A stretch of 64,000 nt of DNA, taken from Donghicola mangrovi. GTDB taxonomy: Bacteria; Pseudomonadota; Alphaproteobacteria; Rhodobacterales; Rhodobacteraceae. The translations under genes and the position numbers were made by a program. The stretch spans positions 1 through 64,000 of the forward strand of contig NZ_JABCJE010000005.1 in the NCBI RefSeq assembly GCF_013377535.1, in the 5' to 3' direction. The notes under the pieces are model-generated. The model saw only the letters and a list, made by a program, of their open reading frames with translations, did not search any database and was not told the origin of the DNA. Below, piece after piece: positions 35,257-44,550 of the stretch; position 1 is the stretch's first letter, and each line of letters opens with the position of its first letter.

Positions 35257-35970
35257 ATGGCGCGCGTTCTGCTGATCGGAGGGCTGGATTCCAGTTGCGG
35301 TGCCGGATTGGTGCGGGATGCGGCGACTGTGCTGGCCGAAGGGCACCTGCCCATCGTCTGCGCGACCGCCGTGACGGCTCAGGGCGGGCAGGGCGTGACT
35401 GCCATCCATCCCGTCCCTGCAGAGGTGATCGCGGCTCAGATTACCGAGGCTGATGCCGTGAAAATCGGGATGCTCTGCGATGAAACTACCGTGCGCGCGG
35501 TGGCAGAGGCTCTGTCCAATTTCCATATGCCGATCGTGCTGGACCCTGTGATCGCCGCGTCCTCTGGCGGGCGGCTTCTGTCGGACGATGGCATCAGGGC
35601 GATGTTGGATCTGCTTTTGCCCAAGGTCACGCTGATCACGCCAAACCTGCCCGAACTGCACATTCTGGCGGGGTTCTGTGGCACAACGACTGGAGGCACC
35701 TCTGATCTGGCTCGCACCCTTCTGCAGCGCGGGGCGGCCAACGTCCTTGTCAAAGGTGGCCACGATACCGGCCCCGAGGCGACTGACATCCTCTATGGAT
35801 CCGCTACCCCGATCCACCTGACCGGCCCCCGTCACAGCGGCAACCCGCGCGGGACCGGATGTACAATGGCCAGTGCGATTGCCTGCGCTTTGGCCGAAGG
35901 CGCGGCGCTGCCCGATGCGTGCGCGCGGGGCAAGCAGGCCGTCAGTCGCCTGTTTGCCGCAGCGGACTGA
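35257..35970 (+). CDS. thiD: Hydroxymethylpyrimidine/phosphomethylpyrimidine kinase ThiD
   Basis: A 237-residue ribokinase-fold enzyme that phosphorylates the pyrimidine precursor to its pyrophosphate. Signatures are LLIGGLDSSCGAGLVRDAATV at the start and VLVKGGH and HSGNPRGTGCTMASAIACALA near 185-205, the latter carrying the catalytic Cys/Asp-type anion hole. It is slightly short relative to E. coli ThiD. It is the last gene of the operon, 3 bp after the ThiF-like gene. Confidence 0.93.
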   Translation: MARVLLIGGLDSSCGAGLVRDAATVLAEGHLPIVCATAVTAQGGQGVTAIHPVPAEVIAAQITEADAVKIGMLCDETTVRAVAEALSNFHMPIVLDPVIAASSGGRLLSDDGIRAMLDLLLPKVTLITPNLPELHILAGFCGTTTGGTSDLARTLLQRGAANVLVKGGHDTGPEATDILYGSATPIHLTGPRHSGNPRGTGCTMASAIACALAEGAALPDACARGKQAVSRLFAAAD

Positions 35971-36216
35971 CCGACCTAGTTCCCCTAATAAAACGACCCT
36001 TTCGGTTGCCGTTGTCTACGGACTGCGGCGGCTATTTTGTGGACACTGCATTTGTGAAGGTTCGATTGTGCATCAGGGCAGGGGGAATTCCTGTCTTGAT
36101 CCGTTGCAACTCACGAGGTTATGACCGAACTAAACCGATTAGTTCAGTTCAATCTGCCTATGCCGGACGGGGCCCCTTTAACCTCCCTTGATGGCGTCAA
36201 ACTACAGAGGATCCCC
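35971..36216 (+). promoter_or_regulatory. Efflux operon promoter region with TetR-type palindrome
   Basis: GAACTAA (36127-36133) and TTAGTTC (36139-36145) form a perfect 7-bp inverted repeat with a 5-bp spacer. With one mismatch it extends outward to ACYG. A TTGCAA element at 36104-36109 could be the -35, which would place the palindrome over the -10 and start site, as in repressor operators of RND pumps. The cognate repressor gene is not in the window. No clear terminator for thiD was seen in this stretch. Confidence 0.6.
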
Positions 36217-37254
36217 ATGCGCAGACTTTCCGCCCTGTTTGCCGTGCTGGCGTTGGCCGTGCCTGTGGCCACTCCGCTGGCTGCCCAAGAAACCGCAAAA
36301 CCCGTCAAGTTGATGACCGTCACCGCCAAACCGCAAAAGGTCGAGCGGCAGTTCTTTGGTCAGGTGACGGCGCTGCAAACCGTCGATCTGGCGTTTCAGG
36401 TAGGGGGCCAAATTCAGGTGCTGACCGCGCCCGAAGGCCAGCCCATCGCCAAGGACAGCGTGATCGCGCAGCTTGATCTGGACGCCTTTGATCGCGCCAA
36501 GGCGCAGGCCGAGGTCAATCTGGACAAAGCGAACCGCGACCTTGCCCGACTGGAATCCCTGAGCGGGGCGGCGGTCAGCGAAGTGTCGATCCGCGATGCG
36601 CGCACTCAGGTCCAACTGGCAGAAATCGCGCTGAAGGATGCGCAGGACAATCTGGATCACGCCACCCTCCGGTCGCCCTTTGACGCGCTGGTGGCGCGGC
36701 GCGAGGTTGCGAACTTTACCACCGTTTCGGCGGGCACCCCTGTGGTGCGCCTGCATGACGTGTCCGAAATGCGGGTCGAGATCGAAGTCCCCGAGGTGCT
36801 GTTCCGTCAGGCGGGCCAATCCGGTGACGTGACCTTTGAGGCGCAGTTCCCCGGCGCGACCGAGCGCCTGCCCCTGACCCCCCGCGAATTCGAGGCCGAG
36901 ACCAGCGCCGTTGGTCAGACCTATACCCTGACGCTGGCGTTCACCGGTGATCTGGGGGCGGGCATCTATCCGGGGGCGTCGGTGACGGTCTATGCGGGCA
37001 CCGAACTGCCCGCCGCCGAGGCTGTGTTCCTGCCCGAGACCGCGCTGGCCTTTGATCCCGCGGGCAAGCCGCAGGTTATGGTGTTCGATCAGGCGGGCAC
37101 CGTCCACGCCACCCCCATCCAGATCGAGATCACAACCGATGGCCGCGTCCGTCTGGTGGGCGGCATCGATGAAGGGGCCGAGATCGTGTCCACCGGTGCA
37201 TCCCAGTTGCAAGACGGCCAGTCCGTGCGCCGCTTTACCCGCGTCGGAGAGTGA
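36217..37254 (+). CDS. RND efflux periplasmic adaptor (membrane fusion protein)
   Basis: A 345-residue adaptor linking an RND pump to an outer-membrane channel. The signal peptide covers about residues 1-23 (ending PLAAQ). The lipoyl-like halves are around FQVGGQIQVLTAPEGQPIAKD and LRSPFDALVARREVANFTTV, separated by a short alpha-hairpin (105-145). The beta-barrel and membrane-proximal domains follow. The start at 36217 is preferred over 36121 because it has a ribosome site (AGAGGA) and a proper signal peptide. It precedes the pump gene by 3 bp. Confidence 0.92.
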   Translation: MRRLSALFAVLALAVPVATPLAAQETAKPVKLMTVTAKPQKVERQFFGQVTALQTVDLAFQVGGQIQVLTAPEGQPIAKDSVIAQLDLDAFDRAKAQAEVNLDKANRDLARLESLSGAAVSEVSIRDARTQVQLAEIALKDAQDNLDHATLRSPFDALVARREVANFTTVSAGTPVVRLHDVSEMRVEIEVPEVLFRQAGQSGDVTFEAQFPGATERLPLTPREFEAETSAVGQTYTLTLAFTGDLGAGIYPGASVTVYAGTELPAAEAVFLPETALAFDPAGKPQVMVFDQAGTVHATPIQIEITTDGRVRLVGGIDEGAEIVSTGASQLQDGQSVRRFTRVGE

Positions 37255-37257
37255 CCC

Positions 37258-40200
37258 ATGTCTATCGCACGCGCGTCCATTGATAAGGCGCTGATCACGT
37301 GGCTTCTGATGATTGGCTGCCTTCTTGGCGGGATCTGGGGCTTTGCCACGATCGGTCGCCTTGAGGATCCCGCATTCACCATCAAACAGGCGGTGGTGAT
37401 CACCCAATACCCCGGAGCCTCGGCCGATCAGGTCGCCCGCGAAGTGACCGAGCCGCTGGAATCCGCCATCCAGAAGATGTCCGAGGTCGAGACGATCACT
37501 TCGTCCAACAAGCCGGGCGTCAGCCGGATCGACGTCGAGATCGAGAGCACCTTTGACGGCAACGAACTGCCCCAGATCTGGGACAAGCTGCGCAAACGTG
37601 TCAGCGATGCGCGGGGAAGCCTGCCGTCGGGGGCGGGGACGCCCTATGTGAACGACAGCTTTGGCGATGTGTTCGGGGTGTTCTTTGCGATCACCACGCC
37701 GGGTTTCACCGATGCGGAAACCCATGAAATCGCGGAGTTTCTGCGGCGCGAACTGCTGACCGTAGATGGTGTGGCCGACGTTGACCTGCAAGGCCTGCCC
37801 GAAGAGGCGGTCTATGTGACCCCCGACATGGCGATTGCCCGCAACCTTGGCGTGGCGCCCGCGGCGCTGGCCAGTGCGATTGCGAACTCGAACGCGGTGG
37901 CCAGTGCGGGCAGCGTGACCCACAACGGTCAGGACATCCGGATCGAGGCGCCTCAGGGCTCTAGCACCGTGGACGAGATCGCCCGCCTGACCATCGGTGT
38001 CAGCGGCGAGATTATCGACATGGTCGACCTTGCCCGCGTCAGCCGCGAACGTGTCAGCGACCCCGATATGATCATCCGCTTCAACGGCCATGAAGCGTTC
38101 ACCATGGGCGTGTCGGGCAAGTCCGGCCAGAACATCGTGGACATCGGTCACCGCATCGACGCCCGTCTGGCGCAGCTGGAACATGACCTGCCCGCCGGTG
38201 TGGAAATCCACAACGTCTATCAGCAGCACGTGGTCGTCGAGGAGGCCTCGAACGCGTTTCTTGTGAACCTTGCGATGTCGGTGGCGATCGTGGTGATCGT
38301 TCTGGCGCTGTTCATGGGCTGGCGCGCGGCTGTGGTGGTGGGGGCGACCCTCTTGCTGACCGTGGTGGGCACCGTGTTCTTCATGGCGATGTTCGGCATC
38401 GAGATGGAGCGGATTTCCCTTGGGGCGCTGATCATCGCGATGGGGATGCTGGTGGATAACGCCATTGTGGTGGCCGAGGGGATGCAAGGCGACATGGCCC
38501 AAGGCAAATCCGCCCGTGACGCCGCCGAGGATGTCGCCAGCAAGACCCAGACCCCCCTGCTGGGGGCGACGGTGATCGGGATCATGGCCTTTGCGGGCAT
38601 TGGTCTGTCACCGGATGCGACGGGGGAATTCCTGTTCTCGCTGTTTGCGGTGATCGGGATTTCGCTGCTGCTGTCTTGGGTGCTGGCGATCACTGCCACG
38701 CCGCTTTTGGGGCACTACTTCTTCAAGGTGGGCGGTGGCTCGGCTGACGGGAACTACAACGGGCCGGTGTTCCGCGCCTATCGCCGGACGCTGGATCTGG
38801 CGCTGACCCTGCGCTGGCCCGTGGTGGCTGCGCTGGGGGTGGTGACGGTGATGTGCTATATCGGCTTCGGTCAGGTGAAGCAGCAGTTCTTCCCCGACAG
38901 CAACACGCCCCTGTTCTACGTCCACTACAAGCTGCCCCAAGGCTCCAGCATCCACAGCACCGCTGCGGACATGCAGGTTCTGGAGGGCTGGCTGAAGGAC
39001 CGCGAAGATGTCGTGTCGGTCGCTACTTTCGTGGGCGGCGGGGCGAGCCGGTTTATGCTGACCTATGGCCCCGAGGAGGCGCTGCCCACCTACGGCCACC
39101 TGATCATCCGCACCCATAATCTGGAGGAAATCCCCCAGCTGCGCACCGATCTGGAGGCCTTTGGCCGCAGTCAGTTGGTGGCCGGTGAATTTCGGACCGA
39201 ACGTCTGGCCTTTGGCCCCGGTGGCGGCTCTCCGATCGAGGCGCGGTTCTCGGGCTCTGATCCGGTGATCCTGCGGGAACTGGCGGCCAAGGCCTCGGTG
39301 CTGATGACTGGCGCGTCGGACCAACTGCAAGACCTGCGCACCGACTGGCGCGAACGGGAACTGGTGCTGAAACCCATCTACGCCGAGGACCGCGCCCAAG
39401 CGGTCGGTGTCTCGCGAGAGGATCTGGCCTCGGCTTTCCTGACCGCGACCGATGGCGGGCAGGCGGGCACCTACCGCGAGGATGATCGCCAAATCCCGAT
39501 CATCGTGCGCAACGGCCTGACCGGCGACAACGGCGGCGAGGATCTGGTGGATCAGCTAGTCTATTCCAGCGCGGCGGGGGCGTATATCCCCGTGATCCAG
39601 CTGATCGACGGGTTCGAGTACGAGGCCCAGAACACCCTGATCCAGCGCCGCAACCGCGTGCCCACGATCACGGTCGAGGCAGGCGTTGTGGACGGTGCGA
39701 ACGCCGCTGCCGTGTTCACCACCATCCGCCCCGTGATCGAGGCGATGGAACTGCCCGAAGGCTACGCGCTGGAGTGGGGCGGCGAATACGAGAACTCGAC
39801 CAAAGCGCAGAGCAGTCTGGGTAAACAGTTGCCCCTGTCCCTGCTGATCATGATCGTGATCTCGATTCTGCTGTTCGGCCGTCTGCGTCAGTCCTTGATC
39901 ATCTGGCTACTAGTGCCGATGGCGGTGAACGGGGTTGCGCTGGGTCTGCTTGGCACGGGCTTGCCGTTCAGCTTTACCGCGCTGCTGGGTCTGCTCAGTT
40001 TGTCGGGGATGCTGATCAAGAACGGTATCGTTCTGGTCGAGGAAATCGATCTGGTCCGTGCCGAAGGCGTGCCGTTCCGTAAGGCAATCCTTGATGCGTC
40101 CACGTCCCGTCTGCGCCCCGTGGTGCTGGCGGCGGCGACGACCATTCTGGGGATGATCCCGCTGCTCTCGGATGCGTTCTTTGCCTCGATGGCGGTGACG

Positions 40201-40302
40201 ATCATGGGCGGTCTTGGCTTTGCTTCGGTCCTTACTTTGGTGGCCGCGCCGGTGCTGTACTACATGTTCTTCTACCGCGAACGCCGCGCCGAAGTGGCCT
40301 GA
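37258..40302 (+). CDS. RND efflux pump inner-membrane permease
   Basis: A 1014-residue proton-driven exporter of the AcrB/hydrophobe-amphiphile superfamily with twelve membrane helices and two large periplasmic loops. The N-terminus IDKALITWLLMIGCLLGG is typical. TM4 carries the proton-relay residues in ALIIAMGMLVDNAIVVAEG (near residue 392). The second-half repeat is LLSLSGMLIKNGIVLVEEID near 915. It lacks a downstream outer-membrane factor, so it must share a TolC-like channel encoded elsewhere. Substrates are unknown. Confidence 0.95.
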   Translation: MSIARASIDKALITWLLMIGCLLGGIWGFATIGRLEDPAFTIKQAVVITQYPGASADQVAREVTEPLESAIQKMSEVETITSSNKPGVSRIDVEIESTFDGNELPQIWDKLRKRVSDARGSLPSGAGTPYVNDSFGDVFGVFFAITTPGFTDAETHEIAEFLRRELLTVDGVADVDLQGLPEEAVYVTPDMAIARNLGVAPAALASAIANSNAVASAGSVTHNGQDIRIEAPQGSSTVDEIARLTIGVSGEIIDMVDLARVSRERVSDPDMIIRFNGHEAFTMGVSGKSGQNIVDIGHRIDARLAQLEHDLPAGVEIHNVYQQHVVVEEASNAFLVNLAMSVAIVVIVLALFMGWRAAVVVGATLLLTVVGTVFFMAMFGIEMERISLGALIIAMGMLVDNAIVVAEGMQGDMAQGKSARDAAEDVASKTQTPLLGATVIGIMAFAGIGLSPDATGEFLFSLFAVIGISLLLSWVLAITATPLLGHYFFKVGGGSADGNYNGPVFRAYRRTLDLALTLRWPVVAALGVVTVMCYIGFGQVKQQFFPDSNTPLFYVHYKLPQGSSIHSTAADMQVLEGWLKDREDVVSVATFVGGGASRFMLTYGPEEALPTYGHLIIRTHNLEEIPQLRTDLEAFGRSQLVAGEFRTERLAFGPGGGSPIEARFSGSDPVILRELAAKASVLMTGASDQLQDLRTDWRERELVLKPIYAEDRAQAVGVSREDLASAFLTATDGGQAGTYREDDRQIPIIVRNGLTGDNGGEDLVDQLVYSSAAGAYIPVIQLIDGFEYEAQNTLIQRRNRVPTITVEAGVVDGANAAAVFTTIRPVIEAMELPEGYALEWGGEYENSTKAQSSLGKQLPLSLLIMIVISILLFGRLRQSLIIWLLVPMAVNGVALGLLGTGLPFSFTALLGLLSLSGMLIKNGIVLVEEIDLVRAEGVPFRKAILDASTSRLRPVVLAAATTILGMIPLLSDAFFASMAVTIMGGLGFASVLTLVAAPVLYYMFFYRERRAEVA

Positions 40303-40326
40303 CCGGTTGCCGAATATGACGACCCA

Positions 40327-40352
40327 AGGGGGTGCGGGAAACCGCGCCCCCT
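40327..40352 (+). terminator. Hairpin with GAAA loop after the RND operon
   Basis: AGGGGGTGCGG (40327-40337) pairs with CCGCGCCCCCT (40342-40352) with one T-G wobble around a GAAA tetraloop. It is very stable, but the following T-run is weak. Confidence 0.65.
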
Positions 40353-40487
40353 CTGCCATTTATGGGTGTGTCTTTTCCGCAGTGCCGTAGGACAAACTTA
40401 CGAAAATGTATTCAAGGACTGGAAATCGTAAGTCTCATATTGCTATAGATTGAGTGTGCCTGGGGGGGCACAACAACGAGGGTCATC

Positions 40488-41405
40488 ATGCGTATGATCG
40501 TTGGGGCCGCACTGGCCCTGCTTTCCATGGCACCCGCCTCCCATGCTCAGGACTTCGGGTTTCTGGGCTTTGGCTATCAGGTTGCGAACGATTTTGTCGG
40601 CGACGGTCACGACCGTTGGCGTACCGGTTCCGCGCAGGCCAGTGTAATGCTGGGTCGCGACTGGAACGGCCGTCTGGCGATGCAATACTTTGATACCCTC
40701 GAACTGCGCGCCAGCGCTGAAATCGTGGCACCCGACAATCTGGATTCCCCCGCAAAGGGCGACCGCTCTTATGCCGGTGTGGCGCGGTTCGGGGTGCACA
40801 GCCACTTCAACGAACAACTGTCGGACACGGATTTCGACATCGGTCTGGGGATCGAGGTAATCGGCCCCCAAACCAAGCTGGACGAGTTGCAAGCGAACTT
40901 TCACCGCATGATCGGCTCTAGCGTGGCCAGCGATTCCACCCGCAAGGGGCAGATCGGCGACGATGTCTCGGCCTATGGGCATATCGAGGCAGCGCGGACC
41001 ATGGAGCTGGGGGAAAGCGCCCGCGCGATCCCCTTTGTCGAGGGGCACGCAGGACTGGAGACCTATGCCCGCATCGGCGCGGATATCGAGATCGGCGGAC
41101 TGGTGCAGGACGAGTTGCGCGTGCGCGACTACACCACCGGCCAGACCTATACCGCGATCCGCGGGACCAGCAGCGCGCTGACCCTGATTGCCGGGGCGGA
41201 TATCGGGTACACCGGTTCTTCGGCCTTGCTGCCTGACAATGCGGGCTACGATCTGGTGCAGGAACGGGCCCGCGTGCGCTCGGGTCTGATGTGGCGGGGG
41301 CAGCAGTCGGCGGCCACCTTCGGCCTGACCTACCTGAGCAAAGAATTCGACAATCAGGACGAAGGCCAGATGCTGGGGTCCTTCAACTTTACCTACAAAT
41401 TCTGA
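40488..41405 (+). CDS. LpxR family (DUF2219) outer-membrane protein
   Basis: A 305-residue beta-barrel precursor with a clear signal peptide (ends SHAQ at residue 20-21) and a terminal aromatic residue (YKF) typical of outer-membrane barrels. The family features are an early Asn-Asp (VANDF), DRSYAGVARFGVHSHF near 90-105, and IEVIGPQTKLDELQANFHRMIGS near 122-144, whose His would be the catalytic equivalent of LpxR His122. LpxR removes the 3'-acyloxyacyl group from lipid A. Whether this homologue is active is uncertain. Confidence 0.8.
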   Translation: MRMIVGAALALLSMAPASHAQDFGFLGFGYQVANDFVGDGHDRWRTGSAQASVMLGRDWNGRLAMQYFDTLELRASAEIVAPDNLDSPAKGDRSYAGVARFGVHSHFNEQLSDTDFDIGLGIEVIGPQTKLDELQANFHRMIGSSVASDSTRKGQIGDDVSAYGHIEAARTMELGESARAIPFVEGHAGLETYARIGADIEIGGLVQDELRVRDYTTGQTYTAIRGTSSALTLIAGADIGYTGSSALLPDNAGYDLVQERARVRSGLMWRGQQSAATFGLTYLSKEFDNQDEGQMLGSFNFTYKF

Positions 41406-41480
41406 GAGCCCGCCTGAACGGGCTTCGGACCGGCGGGGAAACCGCCAGAGCAGTGACTTAAAAGTATCGGACGCAGGCAA

Positions 41481-42536
41481 ATGGCGATTGCAGGCACTTT
41501 TGTTATCCAATGGGCGCAGACCGAAATCGACGGTGTGACGCACCCCGATCTGTCAGATCTGGCAACCGGCGCGACATGGCGCTGGACCGGAGAGTTGACC
41601 CGCGTGGATGGCCCCCGTTCGGTGCTGCAACTGACCGACCCCGAGGGGGACGCCCATCTGCGCCGTGGGGCCGCGGGAATGGTGCGCCGGTTGATCGGGG
41701 ATATCGCCACCCCGCAACGCACCAGCGATCTGGTCTGTTCGGGAACGCAATGCCTGACCGTGACCGATGGCACCAGCCGCCACACCGCGCGCATCGTGCG
41801 CAGCGCGGCTTCTGGTCAGATCCTGCTGTGCTTTGACGAGAATTACCCCAAGCCCGACCGCGACTACTGGGTCATGGGCCTGAAGCTGGAAGATCAGGAT
41901 CGCACCGCCCTGAGCGCCCCTGTGGCCGAAGCGCCCGCCGGTGTGATCTGCTTCGGGGCAGGGACGCGGATCGACACGCCCAAGGGGCCGCGCCGCGTGG
42001 AAACCCTGCAACCCGGTGACTATGTCCTGACCCGCGACAGTGGCGTTCAGCAAGTGCTGTGGACCGGCAGCCGCCGGATGAGCGGCGCACGTCTGTTCGC
42101 CATGCCCCATCTGCGCCCCGTCCGTATCCATGCCAGCGCCTTTGGGGCGGATCGGCCCGATGAAACCCTGATTGTGTCCCCTGAACACCGTCTGCTGGTG
42201 CAGGGGGATGCGGCGCGTGCGCTGTTCAATACCCCCGAGGTGATGGTGCAGGCCCGCGATCTGGTGAACGACCGCACTATTATATGTGCAGCCGACATGA
42301 AGGAGGTGACCTATGTGCACATCCTGCTCAGCCGCCATGAGGTGATCTGGGCCAACGGCATCGAATGCGAAAGCTTCCACCCCGCCACGGCATCCATGGA
42401 TGCGCTGGACCAAGGGGACCGGATGGCGTTGGAACAACTGCTGCCTTGGGTCGGCGAGGCCCCCATGCGCTATGGTGATTTCGTGCGCCGTCCGCTATCG
42501 CGCTCGGAGGCGGCCATTCTGGTTTACGATACCTGA
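41481..42536 (+). CDS. Hint-domain protein
   Basis: A 351-residue protein. Residues about 1-145 are an uncharacterised beta-rich region. Residues about 155-300 form a Hedgehog/intein-type Hint domain: CFGAGTRIDTPKGPRRVETLQPGDYVLTRD at the start, SPEHRLLV in the middle, and WANGIECESFHP at the end, with a nucleophile-like Cys and conserved His. Such proteins are common in Rhodobacterales and may self-process or anchor surface proteins. No extein partner or protease is adjacent. There is no obvious signal peptide. Confidence 0.85.
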   Translation: MAIAGTFVIQWAQTEIDGVTHPDLSDLATGATWRWTGELTRVDGPRSVLQLTDPEGDAHLRRGAAGMVRRLIGDIATPQRTSDLVCSGTQCLTVTDGTSRHTARIVRSAASGQILLCFDENYPKPDRDYWVMGLKLEDQDRTALSAPVAEAPAGVICFGAGTRIDTPKGPRRVETLQPGDYVLTRDSGVQQVLWTGSRRMSGARLFAMPHLRPVRIHASAFGADRPDETLIVSPEHRLLVQGDAARALFNTPEVMVQARDLVNDRTIICAADMKEVTYVHILLSRHEVIWANGIECESFHPATASMDALDQGDRMALEQLLPWVGEAPMRYGDFVRRPLSRSEAAILVYDT

Positions 42537-42682
42537 GAAATATCGCGCGGGCCTGTTGACTCTGTCGCCAGAGCAGATATACGCGCGGCTCACATTGGTG
42601 TTGGTGGCCCCCGCAAGGGGATGCCTGTCAGGGGAAACCCAGTAGGACAACGCCCTTCATACTCTAACGAAGGAGATCAGCT

Positions 42683-43303
42683 GTGACCAAACGCACCGCT
42701 GCCAAGTACAAAATTGACCGCCGTATGGGCGAAAACATCTGGGGTCGCCCCAAGTCGCCGCTGAACAAGCGCGAATACGGCCCCGGCCAGCACGGCCAGC
42801 GCCGCAAGGGCAAGATGTCGGACTTCGGTCTGCAGCTGCGCGCCAAGCAGAAGCTGAAAGGCTACTACGGCGACATGACCGAGAAGCAGTTCCGTCGCAT
42901 CTACGCAGACGCAGAGCGTCGTCGTGGTGACACCGGTGAAATCCTCATCGGTCTGCTGGAAAGCCGTCTGGACGCGATCGTTTACCGCGCCAAGTTCGTT
43001 CCCACCGTGTTCGCTGCGCGTCAGTTTGTGAACCACGGCCACGTTCTGGTGAACGGCAAAGCTGTGAACATCCCCTCGTACCGCTGCAAAGAAGGCGACG
43101 TCATCGAGGTTCGCGCCAAGTCGAAGCAACTGACCGTCCTGCTGGAAGCTGTTCAGCTGGCAGAGCGTGATGTTCCCGACTACGTCGAAGCAGACCACAG
43201 CAAGATGACTGCAACCTTCGTTCGTATGCCCGGCCTGTCGGATGTTCCGTACCCGGTCATCATGGAACCGAACCTGGTTATCGAATTCTACGCACAGAAC
43301 TAA
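42683..43303 (+). CDS. rpsD: 30S ribosomal protein S4
   Basis: A 206-residue primary assembly protein of the small ribosomal subunit. It has the N-terminal basic segment [17 protein letters not shown] and the S4 RNA-binding domain near residues 94-155 ([32 protein letters not shown]). The start is GTG with AAGGAGAT upstream. It stands alone here rather than in an rpoA cluster, usual for alphaproteobacteria. Strong ribosome site and optimal codons indicate high expression. Confidence 0.98.
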   Translation: MTKRTAAKYKIDRRMGENIWGRPKSPLNKREYGPGQHGQRRKGKMSDFGLQLRAKQKLKGYYGDMTEKQFRRIYADAERRRGDTGEILIGLLESRLDAIVYRAKFVPTVFAARQFVNHGHVLVNGKAVNIPSYRCKEGDVIEVRAKSKQLTVLLEAVQLAERDVPDYVEADHSKMTATFVRMPGLSDVPYPVIMEPNLVIEFYAQN

Positions 43304-43332
43304 TCCTGATTTCAGGACAGGTTTTGTGCCAC

Positions 43333-43366
43333 AAGCGCCGTCCTGATGGGGCGGCGCTTTGCTTTT
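43333..43366 (+). terminator. Terminator after rpsD
   Basis: AAGCGCCG (43333-43340) pairs with CGGCGCTT (43352-43359), followed by TGCTTTT. Confidence 0.85.
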
Positions 43367-43464
43367 GTGGGGTCAGAGTCGTTTTTACCGCCCCCTTGGG
43401 ATCAAAGTGCTCTTTTCCAGTCGTGATCTCCGCTATAGACAGGGCCCGAGTTACGGAGGCCCAG

Positions 43465-44550
43465 ATGAACAAACCCGTCCCCCAGCCCGGCATCATGGAG
43501 ATCGATCTCTACGTCGGCGGCGCGTCAGGCGCGCCGGGTTCCAATGTGGTCAAGCTGTCCTCGAACGAGAACCCGTTCGGTCCGTCCGAGGCAGCGATCA
43601 AGGCAGCGAGTGTCGCGGCGCACCAGATGCACCGCTATCCCGAGATTGACGGGTATTCGCTGCGTGAAGCACTGGCACGTCATCACGGCCTCGAGGCAGA
43701 CAACATCATTCTGGGTGTCGGCTCGGACGAGATCCTGCAGATGGTCTGTAACGCCTATGCCGGTCCCGGCGACGAGGTGATCTATACCCAGCACGGTTTC
43801 GCCATGTACCGCATCTGCGCCCTTGGCGCAGGCGCCACCCCGGTCGAGGTTCCCGAGGCCGAGCGCGTGACCGATGTGGACGCCATTCTGGCGGCGGTGA
43901 ATGACAACACCCGCATCGTGTTCATCGCGAACCCGAACAACCCGACCGGCACCATGGTTGGCATCCCCGAGCTGACCCGCTTGGCCGACAATCTGCCCGG
44001 TCACGTGATGCTGGTGCTGGATGGCGCCTATGCCGAGTTCGTGGATGGCTACGATGGCGGCGCCGAGCTGGCCCGCACCCGCGCGAACGTTCTGATGACC
44101 CGCACCTTCTCCAAGCTTTATGGCTTGGGCGGTTTGCGTGTGGGTTGGGGCTATGCGCAGCGCGAAGTCATCGACGTGCTGAACCGTCTGCGCGCGCCGT
44201 TCAACATCTCGAACATCGCGCTCGAGGCAGCCAAGGCCGCGCTGGCAGACACCGCGCACATCGAAAAGTCCCTGTCCGAGAACGCCCGCCTGCGCGTGTG
44301 GCTGTCCGAGGCGCTGGCCACCAACGGTGTTCAGTCTGATGCGTCGATGGGGAACTTCATCCTTGCCCGTTTCCACGACAAGGAAGAGGCGACCGCCTGC
44401 AACGAATATCTGGCCTCCCAAGGTCTGATCGTGCGTCCCGTCGGCAGCTATAACCTGCCGCACTGCCTGCGCATCACTGTCGGCGATGAAATGTCCTGTC
44501 GCCGCGTGGCCCACGCCATTGGCGCGTTCAAGGCAGGAGCCCGCGCATGA
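43465..44550 (+). CDS. hisC: Histidinol-phosphate aminotransferase
   Basis: A 361-residue class I/II PLP aminotransferase. It has [14 protein letters not shown] near residue 28, the substrate motif NPNNPTGT near 157, and the PLP lysine in [16 protein letters not shown] near 215. It makes histidinol phosphate and, in alphaproteobacteria, probably also aromatic amino acids. The start at 43465 has GGAGG upstream; the open frame before it contains the rpsD terminator. It overlaps the dehydrogenase gene by 4 bp, which links it to tyrosine/phenylalanine synthesis. Confidence 0.93.
   Translation: MNKPVPQPGIMEIDLYVGGASGAPGSNVVKLSSNENPFGPSEAAIKAASVAAHQMHRYPEIDGYSLREALARHHGLEADNIILGVGSDEILQMVCNAYAGPGDEVIYTQHGFAMYRICALGAGATPVEVPEAERVTDVDAILAAVNDNTRIVFIANPNNPTGTMVGIPELTRLADNLPGHVMLVLDGAYAEFVDGYDGGAELARTRANVLMTRTFSKLYGLGGLRVGWGYAQREVIDVLNRLRAPFNISNIALEAAKAALADTAHIEKSLSENARLRVWLSEALATNGVQSDASMGNFILARFHDKEEATACNEYLASQGLIVRPVGSYNLPHCLRITVGDEMSCRRVAHAIGAFKAGARA

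Noticed and set aside
36121-36216. N-terminal 32-codon extension of the RND adaptor
   Set aside because: It would place coding sequence over the operator palindrome and bury the signal peptide.
36202-38502. A 766-codon open frame antisense to the RND operon
   Set aside because: His/Arg/Gly-rich shadow with no motifs; the plus-strand efflux genes are unambiguous.
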